Below are positions 57,824 to 64,000 of a DNA stretch of 64,000 nt, in pieces. Each line of letters starts with the position of its first letter. Position 1 is the first letter of the stretch. The translations under genes and the position numbers were made by a program. A model generated the notes under the pieces. The model ran no database searches. It worked only from the letters and a program-made list of their open reading frames with translations, and had not been told where the DNA came from. This DNA is from an uncultured Spartobacteria bacterium (GTDB taxonomy: Bacteria; Verrucomicrobiota; Verrucomicrobiia; Chthoniobacterales; Terrimicrobiaceae): NCBI GenBank assembly GCA_937960895.1, contig CALCJD010000117.1, forward strand, positions 1-64,000. The letters run 5' to 3'.

Positions 57824-58617
57824 TGCCGCTGGTCCAACTTTTCGGGAGCGCCCTTTCCGGATTTTTCCTCTACCTGGGCCAGCTCGCGCAGCTGGCGGCG
57901 GAAACCTTTGCGTCGATCTTCAAGGGACGCATCCGCTACAAGCTCACGCTCCATCAAATCGCCGAAATCGGCTACCGCTCGCAGATGGTGGTGATCGTCA
58001 CCGGCGCCTTCACGGGCGCCGTCTTCACCGCGCAGGCCTATTTTCAGTTCGCCAGCCTCAACATGGGCACGGCGGTCGGGCCGGTGGTCACCCTCGCCAT
58101 GTTCCGGGAACTGGGACCGGTGCTCACCGGGCTGATGGTGGCCGGCCGGGTGGGTGCGGCGATGAGCGCGGAGATCGGCACGATGAAGGTCACCCAGCAG
58201 ATCGATGCGCTGAGGGCCCTGGCGGTCCATCCCGTGGACTATCTGGTCGTGCCGCGGGCCCTGGCCATGTTCATTTCCATGCCGCTGCTCGTCGTCGAAT
58301 GCGTCGGCTTCGGCGTGCTGGCCGCCTATCTCGTGGCGGTCAAGGTGCTCAACATCGAGGCGGTTTATTTCGTGCTCAACATGCAGAAATTCACCGAGGC
58401 CAGCGACATCTTCATGTCGCTCATCAAGGGCTTCGCCTTCGCCATCCTCATTGTCTTCATCAGCTGCCGCGAGGGGCTCCATGCCCGCGACGGCGCGGTG
58501 GGTGTGGGCCGCGCCACCACGGAGAGCGTGGTCATCTGCTCGCTGGCCATCCTCATCGTGAACTTCTTCCTCACGATGTTCCTCAACATCCTTTTCCCCG
58601 CCGGACAGAACGGATGA
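57823..58617 (+). CDS. mlaE: MlaE-type phospholipid ABC permease
   Basis: 264 residues. MlaE/TrgB-family permease of the inner-membrane complex that maintains outer-membrane lipid asymmetry. Visible markers are IAEIGYRSQMVVIVTGAFTGAVF, MFRELGPVLTGLMVAGRVGAAMSAEIGTM (the typical family box) and a hydrophobic C-terminus. The start overlaps the stop of the small gene, and the stop overlaps the MlaF start by 4 nt. The full MlaFED set lacks MlaB and MlaC here. Confidence 0.94.
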   Translation: MPLVQLFGSALSGFFLYLGQLAQLAAETFASIFKGRIRYKLTLHQIAEIGYRSQMVVIVTGAFTGAVFTAQAYFQFASLNMGTAVGPVVTLAMFRELGPVLTGLMVAGRVGAAMSAEIGTMKVTQQIDALRALAVHPVDYLVVPRALAMFISMPLLVVECVGFGVLAAYLVAVKVLNIEAVYFVLNMQKFTEASDIFMSLIKGFAFAILIVFISCREGLHARDGAVGVGRATTESVVICSLAILIVNFFLTMFLNILFPAGQNG

Positions 58618-59378
58618 GCGCCGAACCCCTCATTTCCGTCCGCGATCTCGTGCAGAAGATCGGACGCCAGGAGATCCTCCGCGGATTTTCCCTCGACATC
58701 CACAAGGGCGAGACGCTGGTCCTGCTCGGCAAGAGCGGCGGCGGCAAGAGCGTGTTCCTCCGCCATCTCATCGGCCTGATGAAACCGATCTCCGGCCAGA
58801 TCCTCTTCGAAGGCCGCGACATCACCCGGCTCAACGAGCGCGAACTCGAGCCGGTGCGCCGGAAAATCGGCATGTTGTTTCAGGATGGCGCGCTGTTTGA
58901 CTCGATGACCGTGTACGACAACGTGGCCTTTCCCCTCCGGGAACGCGGCGAGCGGAACGAAAAGGTCATCGCCGAGAAGGTCCACGACGCCCTGGCGCTG
59001 GTGAACATGAACGGCCACGACAAAAAGATGCCGGTGAACCTTTCCGGCGGCATGCGCAAGCGGGTCGCCCTCGCCCGCGCGATCATTTCGCCCCCCGATG
59101 TCATTTTGTACGACGAACCCACCGCGGGGCTCGACCCGATTGTTTCCGACAGCATCAACAAACTCATTCGACGCTTGCAGAAGCAGCTTGCGGTCACTTC
59201 CATTGTCGTCACCCACGACATGATCAGCTGTTATCACATCGCCGACCGCGTGGCCCTGCTGAACGAGGGCCGGCGTTATTTTTACGGCACGCCCGACGAC
59301 CTGCGGACCACGCAGGACCGGGTGGTTCGGGATTTTGTGGACGGCCGCTCCCAGGACGAGGACGAAAAAGCGTTATGA
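58614..59378 (+). CDS. mlaF: MlaF-type phospholipid ABC ATPase
   Basis: 254 residues. Walker A LGKSGGGKSVF (about 38-48), signature NLSGGMRKRVALARA and Walker B DVILYDEPTAGLD with H-loop VVTHDMISCY. The GKSGGGKS P-loop and MRKR signature are characteristic of MlaF-type ATPases. The start overlaps mlaE and the stop overlaps mlaD, so the three are translated in concert. Drives lipid transport through MlaE. Confidence 0.95.
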   Translation: MSAEPLISVRDLVQKIGRQEILRGFSLDIHKGETLVLLGKSGGGKSVFLRHLIGLMKPISGQILFEGRDITRLNERELEPVRRKIGMLFQDGALFDSMTVYDNVAFPLRERGERNEKVIAEKVHDALALVNMNGHDKKMPVNLSGGMRKRVALARAIISPPDVILYDEPTAGLDPIVSDSINKLIRRLQKQLAVTSIVVTHDMISCYHIADRVALLNEGRRYFYGTPDDLRTTQDRVVRDFVDGRSQDEDEKAL

Positions 59379-60328
59379 ACGATCAGGAAAAAACCACGCT
59401 CCTGCGTGTCGGCATCTTTCTGGCCATCGGCCTCGCCATCATCGGGGGCATGGTGGTGTATTTCGGCCGCTTTGGCGACGCGGTGCGGGGCTTTTACCGC
59501 ATCCGCGCCGAATTTGCCGACGCCAGCGGCATCTACAAGGGGGCCAGCGTGCTGCTGGCCGGCGCCAAGGTGGGCCTCGTGGAAAACAATCCGGTCATCC
59601 TGCCCAACATGGACGGGGTTGCCGTGGACCTGAAGATTTACGAAAACGTCGAGATCCCGGGCAAAGCCGAGTTCCTGGTCGGCAGCTCCGGCCTGCTGGG
59701 TGACAAGTTCATCCAGGTCGTGGTCGGTCCCGGCGCCAAGGATTCCCCGCCGATCGCCCCGGGATCCACGGTCCGCGGCCGCACGGAATCCGGCATCGGC
59801 GACCTCACCACCAAGGCGGGGGCCATGATGGAAGAGCTGCAGGCCACGGTGGCCAACATCAAAAGCATCACCGAAAAGCTGGACCAAAGCGTCTTCACCG
59901 GCACCACGGTGGGCGACCTCAATGAAACCATCGCCAACCTGCGCAGCGTCACGACCAAGATCGACAGGGAAATCTTCACGGGCACGACGGTCGGCGATCT
60001 GAACGCCACCATCGCCAACCTGCGCCAGGCCACCGCCGCCTTTGCCGAAACCTCCAAAAAACTCGACAGCGTGCTGGCCAAGGTGGACGGCGCGGTGGGC
60101 ACGGGCGACGAGGCGCTCAAATCCGCCAAGGCGGCCGCCGACGAGGTGAAGAAGGCGGTCACCGACGTGCGGGGCCTGGTCAACCAGGCCCGGCAGGGCC
60201 GCGGGGCGCTGGGGGTTCTGCTCTCGGATCGCGAAGTCGCCGACAATCTCCGGGCCCTTGTGCGGAACCTGCGCCGCCACGGAATCCTCTTTTACAAGGA
60301 TCGCGCCGCCGAGCAGGCCGGACGTTGA
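59375..60328 (+). CDS. mlaD: MlaD-type MCE-domain protein
   Basis: 317 residues. An N-terminal membrane anchor (LLRVGIFLAIGLAIIGGMVVYF) is followed by the MCE domain (about 35-125: FADASGIYKGASVLLAGAKVG, FLVGSSGLLGDKFI), which forms a periplasmic lipid-binding hexamer. The C-terminal helical region includes two nearly identical 27-residue repeats (59876-60037) with FTGTTVGDLN. It is the periplasmic subunit of the MlaFED complex. Overlaps mlaF by 4 nt. Confidence 0.93.
   Translation: MNDQEKTTLLRVGIFLAIGLAIIGGMVVYFGRFGDAVRGFYRIRAEFADASGIYKGASVLLAGAKVGLVENNPVILPNMDGVAVDLKIYENVEIPGKAEFLVGSSGLLGDKFIQVVVGPGAKDSPPIAPGSTVRGRTESGIGDLTTKAGAMMEELQATVANIKSITEKLDQSVFTGTTVGDLNETIANLRSVTTKIDREIFTGTTVGDLNATIANLRQATAAFAETSKKLDSVLAKVDGAVGTGDEALKSAKAAADEVKKAVTDVRGLVNQARQGRGALGVLLSDREVADNLRALVRNLRRHGILFYKDRAAEQAGR
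59876..60037 (+). repeat. Two-copy 81-nt tandem repeat inside mlaD
   Basis: Two consecutive in-frame 81-nt units, 59876-59956 and 59957-60037. They encode KLDQSVFTGTTVGDLNETI and KIDREIFTGTTVGDLNATI, each followed by ANLR. At the DNA level they are similar but not identical, suggesting an old duplication. The 27-residue period fits coiled-coil helices of the MlaD tail. Confidence 0.8.
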
Positions 60329-60342
60329 TCCATGGGGCGGCC

Positions 60343-61026
60343 ATGACAGCAACCCGCCGGGCCGCCTCCCCCCTCGAATCCTGCCTCCTTTCGGCCGTCG
60401 GCGGCTGCGTCGACGCCATCGGCCTCATCACCCTCGGCGGTCTGTTCGTCTCGCACATGAGCGGCAACACGGCGTCGCTCGGAGCGGCCTTTGGCCAGGG
60501 ACACTGGAGCGTCGGCCTGCCCCATCTTTTTGCCGTGCCCGTCTTTGTCCTGGGCCTGTTTCTCGGCTACTTCTGGGTCGGACAAAGCCCGCGCCGCTGC
60601 GCGTTGGTTTTCCTCATTGAAGCCGCCCTGCTCGCCCTCTTCGGCCTCGGTCTCCGGCTGCACGACGGCGTCCGTTCCGACACCCCGGCGTATTATCTGC
60701 TGGCCGCCCTGCCCCTGCTCGCGATGGGACTGCAAAACGCGACCCTGCGTCAGGTCGGACATTCCACCTTTCCGTCCACCTACGTCACCGGCGTGCTGGA
60801 CCGGCTGGCCAAATCCGCCGCCCTTTGGGTGCGGCTCCGTCGCACCCCGGACGGTGCCGGTCATGGCCGGGACGCCCTGATTTCCGTGGGCGTCTGGCTT
60901 GCCTACGTGACCGGCGCCATCGGAGGCGGTGCGGGCCTGCTTTTTCTGCGTCCGCTGGCGCTCCTGGTCCCGATTCTGATTCTTGTCGGGCTCGCCATCC
61001 CCCTTTCCCGGGAGGCCGAGGCCTGA
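60343..61026 (+). CDS. DUF1275 (YoaK) family membrane protein
   Basis: 227 residues with about six predicted helices: SAVGGCVDAIGLITLGGLFVSHMSGNTASLGAA at the N-terminus is the characteristic DUF1275 block, followed by QNATLRQVGHSTFPSTYVTGVLDRLA. Function is unknown; the family is a small integral membrane protein group. The start at 60343 lies just after mlaD on the same strand, but a link to Mla is not established. Convergent with ilvD. Confidence 0.88.
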   Translation: MTATRRAASPLESCLLSAVGGCVDAIGLITLGGLFVSHMSGNTASLGAAFGQGHWSVGLPHLFAVPVFVLGLFLGYFWVGQSPRRCALVFLIEAALLALFGLGLRLHDGVRSDTPAYYLLAALPLLAMGLQNATLRQVGHSTFPSTYVTGVLDRLAKSAALWVRLRRTPDGAGHGRDALISVGVWLAYVTGAIGGGAGLLFLRPLALLVPILILVGLAIPLSREAEA

Positions 61027-61070
61027 CCGGGCCGGCGGACCGCACGGCATGCCCGGCGGGAACGTGTTCC

Positions 61071-62765
61071 CTACGAACCGGAGTCCGGAACCCGCAGCAC
61101 GGCCCCGGTGTCCGCACTGGTGACAAGGGCGGCATAGCGGGTGAGATATCCGGGGAGCGCCCGCGAAGGCGGTCTTTTCCACCGCGCCCGGCGGGCGGCC
61201 AATTCGGCATCGTCCACCAGCAGCGAGAGCGTCCGGCCCGGGATGTCGATGGCAATGCGATCCCCGGGTTCCACGAGGGCCAGCGGTCCCCCGGCGGCGG
61301 CTTCCGGCGAAACATGGCCGATGGCTCCGCCGCGCGTCGCCCCGGAAAACCGTCCGTCGGTGATCAGGGCCACGCTTTCGGCGAGTCCGCGTCCGGCGAT
61401 GGCCGCCGTGGGGGAAAGCATTTCCGGCATGCCCGGACCGCCGCGGGGCCCCTCGTAGCGGATCACCACCACATCCCCGGCCCTCACCCGCCCGGTGAGG
61501 ATCCCGACATTGGCCTCCGCCTCGGATTCAAAAACCACCGCCGGTCCGGTGAACTGCATCATGGACGGCGCCACGCCCGCCGCCTTCACCACACATCCGC
61601 CCGGCGCCAGATTGCCGAAAAGGACGGCCAGCCCGCCGGAGGCGGAATACGCACGGTCCCACGGACGGATGACCTCCTCATCGCGCACCGTGGCGGCCTC
61701 CGCCACCTCGCCCAAAGTCCGGCCGGAAACCGTCGGCACATCAAGATGCAGGAGGCCGGCTTTTTCGGCCAGGCGTTTGAGGATGGCGCCGATTCCCCCG
61801 GCCCGGTGCACATCCTCCATGTGGTGCACGCCGGAGGGCGCCACCTTGCACACCTGCGGAACCCGGGCGGCAATGGCGTTGAAATCGGCCATCTCCAGCG
61901 GCACCCCGGCCTCGCGCGCGATGGCCAGCGTGTGCAGCACGGTGTTCGACGAACCGCCCATGGCCATGTCGAGGACGACGGCATTTTCGAAGGACCGCCG
62001 CGTCAGAAGGTCCGAGGGACGCACATTGTCGCGGACCAGCCGGACAATCGTCCGGCCCGCCTCCTCAAAGAGCCGCTCCCGATCCGGATCGGTGGCCAGA
62101 ATCGAGCCGTTGCCGGGCAGGGCGATGCCCAGCGCCTCGCAGAGGCAGTTCATGGAATTGGCCGTGAACATGCCGGAACACGATCCGCAGCCCGGACACG
62201 CGAGGCGTTCGATTTCCCCGAGCCGGCTTTCGGAAATGCGCTGCGCGGACAACTCACCCACCGCTTCAAACACCGACGCCAGGTCGAGACCGGCCCCGGT
62301 CCGGGGGTCCCGCCCCGCGCGCATGGGTCCTCCGGAAACAAACACCGCGGGAATGTTCACGCGGGCCACCGCCATCAGCATGCCGGGCACGATCTTGTCG
62401 CAGTTGGGAATGCAGACCACGCCGTCGAAACAATGGGCCCGCAGCATGGTTTCCACCGAGTCGGCAATGAGCTCGCGCGAGGCCAGCGAATAGCGCATGC
62501 CGCCGTGGCCCATCGCAATGCCGTCATCCACGCCGATGGTGTTGAATTCAAAGGGAACGCCGCCGGCGGCGCGGATGGCGGCCCGCACCTTGCGGCCCAC
62601 CTCGTCGAGGTGGACGTGGCCGGGGATGATCTGGACGAAGGAATTGGCCACGGCGATGAACGGCTTGTCCCAGTCGTCCTCGGATTCCAGCACGCCGGTG
62701 GCGCGCAGCAGGCTGCGGTGCGGCGCGCGATGGGCGCCGCGTTTGATGGTGTCGCTGATGGGCAT
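61071..62765 (-). CDS. ilvD: Dihydroxy-acid dehydratase
   Basis: 564 residues, normal length. Converts 2,3-dihydroxy-3-methylbutanoate to 2-oxoisovalerate in branched-chain amino-acid synthesis. Iron-sulfur cysteines lie in CIPNCDKIVPGML and CPGCGSCSGMFTANSMNCL. GRFSGATRGGAIGHVSPEA is the usual C-terminal motif. The start at 62765 gives MPISDTIKRG; a longer ORF upstream is unlikely. It is divergent from a LysR-type gene, so it may be its target. Other relatives act on sugar acids, but the sequence here looks like the IlvD branch. Confidence 0.92.
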   Translation of the reverse strand: MPISDTIKRGAHRAPHRSLLRATGVLESEDDWDKPFIAVANSFVQIIPGHVHLDEVGRKVRAAIRAAGGVPFEFNTIGVDDGIAMGHGGMRYSLASRELIADSVETMLRAHCFDGVVCIPNCDKIVPGMLMAVARVNIPAVFVSGGPMRAGRDPRTGAGLDLASVFEAVGELSAQRISESRLGEIERLACPGCGSCSGMFTANSMNCLCEALGIALPGNGSILATDPDRERLFEEAGRTIVRLVRDNVRPSDLLTRRSFENAVVLDMAMGGSSNTVLHTLAIAREAGVPLEMADFNAIAARVPQVCKVAPSGVHHMEDVHRAGGIGAILKRLAEKAGLLHLDVPTVSGRTLGEVAEAATVRDEEVIRPWDRAYSASGGLAVLFGNLAPGGCVVKAAGVAPSMMQFTGPAVVFESEAEANVGILTGRVRAGDVVVIRYEGPRGGPGMPEMLSPTAAIAGRGLAESVALITDGRFSGATRGGAIGHVSPEAAAGGPLALVEPGDRIAIDIPGRTLSLLVDDAELAARRARWKRPPSRALPGYLTRYAALVTSADTGAVLRVPDSGS

Positions 62766-62788
62766 GCCCCAAGGATGCGGCGGCGCCA

Positions 62789-62805
62789 TGCATAATAAAA
62801 ATGCC
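62789..62805. promoter_or_regulatory. Candidate LysR-type T-N11-A operator
   Basis: In the 70-nt gap between ilvD and the LysR gene, TGCAT (62789-62793) and ATGCC (62801-62805) form an imperfect dyad with a T-N11-A core (T62789, A62801). Flanking sequence is AT-rich. This is a typical layout for LysR binding between divergent genes, but it is a single short match. Confidence 0.4.
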
Positions 62806-62835
62806 ATTTTCGGGCGATTCTGATATCAATTTGCT

Positions 62836-63771
62836 ATGGATTACACCCTGCGCGAGCTGGAGTGTTTCTCGGCGGTGGCCGCGGAACTCTCCTTCACCCG
62901 GGCGGCCCGCCGTCTGCATCTGGCCCAGCCGGCGCTTTCCCGGCACATCCGCACGCTGGAGGAAAAGATCGGCGCGCGGCTATTTGACCGTCAGCCCCGG
63001 GCGGTGGCGCTCACCGCGGCCGGCCGGGTGTTCTTTGAGGAGAGCCGGGGCCTGCTGGCGCAGTTGGTGCGGGCGGGCGAAACCGCCCGCCGGGCCGCAC
63101 TGGGCGAGGAAACCCGTCTGCGCATCGGTTTCGTCAGCGCCGTCCTCGGCGGCGAAATCATGCGCATTCTGCGGCGCTTTCGCGAAACCCATCCCTCCGT
63201 GCAGTTGCTCCTGCACGACCTGCCTCCCGCCGAACAGATGCGCCTCATCGCCGAGGGCCGTCTTGACGCCGGATTTGTCGGTCTGCTTCCCCCGGAGCGC
63301 ACCGCGGGATTGCGTTTTGTGCCCTGGCACCGGGAGCGTCTGCGGGTATTCGTGCCCTCCGGGCACCCCCTGGCCCGCCGCTCGCGCGTGGACCTCCGGG
63401 CCCTGCGCGACGAACGGTTTGTCGCCGTCTCCAGCGAGGCGGCACCGGCCTTTTCCGCGCGGGTCCACGAGCTCTGCCGCCAGGCCGGTTTCCGTCCGCG
63501 CATCGTCCTCGAATCCTCCCGGGCCCAGGCCGTGGCCATCATGGTGGCGGCCGGCTGCGGGGTGGCCATCCTTCCGGAATCGCTGCGCAGTTTCGCCGGG
63601 GCATCGGCGCCGGGCCTCGCCCTGCGGGGATCCCCGGATATCACCCACGTTTTTGCGCGAGCCGCCGCGGTGCCGACTCCCGTCATGAACAATCTGCTCG
63701 GGATCCTGACTTCATCCGCCACCGCGAAAAATCCCCGGAATTCGTCGGAACAGGACGGCGGACGAAACTAG
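62836..63771 (+). CDS. LysR-family transcriptional regulator
   Basis: 311 residues. The N-terminal HTH (about 1-60: YTLRELECFSAVAAELSFTRAARRLHLAQPALSRHIRTLEEKIGARLF) is a textbook LysR HTH, and the C-terminal effector domain (about 90-300) follows. Divergent from ilvD across a 70-nt gap, so it probably controls ilvD or itself. The ligand is not known. Confidence 0.95.
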   Translation: MDYTLRELECFSAVAAELSFTRAARRLHLAQPALSRHIRTLEEKIGARLFDRQPRAVALTAAGRVFFEESRGLLAQLVRAGETARRAALGEETRLRIGFVSAVLGGEIMRILRRFRETHPSVQLLLHDLPPAEQMRLIAEGRLDAGFVGLLPPERTAGLRFVPWHRERLRVFVPSGHPLARRSRVDLRALRDERFVAVSSEAAPAFSARVHELCRQAGFRPRIVLESSRAQAVAIMVAAGCGVAILPESLRSFAGASAPGLALRGSPDITHVFARAAAVPTPVMNNLLGILTSSATAKNPRNSSEQDGGRN

Positions 63772-63780
63772 ACAGAGGGC

Positions 63781-63812
63781 GGACCGGACGGGGGCGCCCC
63801 CCGTTTTGGTCC
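63781..63812. terminator. Bidirectional intrinsic terminator
   Basis: ACGGGGG (63788-63794) pairs with CCCCCGT (63798-63804) around a 3-nt loop, and outer GGACC/GGTCC (63781-63785/63808-63812) extend the fold. TTTT follows the inner stem in plus orientation. It separates the LysR stop from the convergent cytochrome c gene. Confidence 0.6.
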
Positions 63813-63816
63813 GTTC

Positions 63817-64000
63817 CTAATTGCGCAGGGAGGCGCGCACTTCGGCCACAGTTTCCAACGCCACCTTTTCGCGCCGGCTGCCGTAGGTGTCCCGCACATA
63901 GGCGACGATGGAGGCCACCTCGGCATCGCTCAAATAACGCTGCGGCGGCATCACCCCGTTGAATTTTTTGCTGCCGACCATGCTTTCGTTTCGGCGTCCG
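63817..64000 (-). CDS. Cytochrome c domain protein, C-terminal part only
   Basis: Partial coding sequence cut by the window edge; about 61 codons to a TAG at 63817-63819. The encoded tail reads KKFNGVMPPQRYLSDAEVASIV and then AYVRDTYGSRREKVALETVAEV. This is a classic cytochrome c C-terminus: the Met of GVMPP is the likely sixth heme ligand and SDAEVASIVAYVR the final helix. The CxxCH heme site and any partner domain lie beyond the window. It likely belongs to a respiratory or PQQ/oxidase-linked protein. Confidence 0.8.
   Translation of the reverse strand, partial: GRRNESMVGSKKFNGVMPPQRYLSDAEVASIVAYVRDTYGSRREKVALETVAEVRASLRN

Noticed and set aside
60825..62795. Long plus-strand open frame opposite ilvD
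   Set aside because: Shadow of the well-supported ilvD gene on the minus strand.

Overview
This 64 kb window is high-GC bacterial chromosome, densely packed with genes (about 62 protein-coding genes, one tRNA) and free of phage, transposase or CRISPR signals. Several gene families here are ones I associate with the Verrucomicrobiota and their relatives: a TIGR03790-like protein, DUF2851, a bactofilin with zinc ribbons, a Lys/Ala-rich winged-helix protein, paired PilT ATPases, and many Gfo/Idh/MocA oxidoreductases. Mla lipid-transport genes, lipoproteins and outer-surface type sugar enzymes point to a diderm envelope. The phylum assignment is an inference from gene content, not a database result.

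Layout. 1-3740 (minus): a GH130 mannoside-phosphorylase-like enzyme coupled to a GT4 glycosyltransferase fused to an alpha/alpha-barrel. 4196-6352: uvrB. 6468-15296: a sugar locus. Two tandem Gfo/Idh oxidoreductases, a sugar-isomerase-like TIM barrel and a third, unusual Gfo/Idh protein run leftward. A LacI-type regulator, a sugar-binding protein and two permeases run rightward, from a short divergent region that holds operator-like palindromes. 15366-20789: a STAS protein, a fused double substrate-binding protein, a second STAS protein with an unknown C-terminal domain, and an ABC permease and ATPase. This is the most unusual arrangement in the window.

20799-31911 (mostly minus): a GT-C/TPR membrane protein with an uncharacterised partner, a methyltransferase, an ECF sigma/anti-sigma/secreted protein operon, an acidic protein, rlmN, an L,D-transpeptidase, an aldo/keto reductase and recN. 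31940-39691 (plus): an MBL phosphodiesterase, a TIGR03790-like protein and DUF2851, overlapping head to tail, then two PilT-type ATPases and a secreted transglutaminase-like TPR protein. 39778-47414: small and regulatory genes, a HAD phosphatase, a phosphopantetheinyl transferase, a DEAD-box helicase, tRNA-Val, a MYG1-family protein, dienelactone hydrolase, Fur, hisF and a lipoprotein amidase.

47517-57485: a GH1 lipoprotein, a secreted unknown, a Lpd-like flavoprotein, two bactofilins, an apparently double-frameshifted small gene, a purine nucleoside phosphorylase, an AI-2E-family permease, a lone HNH nuclease and an HtrA-type protease. 57545-60328: a small protein and mlaE-mlaF-mlaD, with overlapping junctions. 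60343-64000: a DUF1275 membrane protein, ilvD, a divergent LysR regulator and, at the edge, the C-terminus of a cytochrome c domain protein.

The main functional themes are carbohydrate uptake and oxidation, envelope maintenance (Mla, bactofilins, L,D-transpeptidase, amidase), and housekeeping (uvrB, recN, rlmN, hisF, ilvD). Convergent gene pairs are commonly separated by GC-rich hairpins that look like bidirectional terminators.
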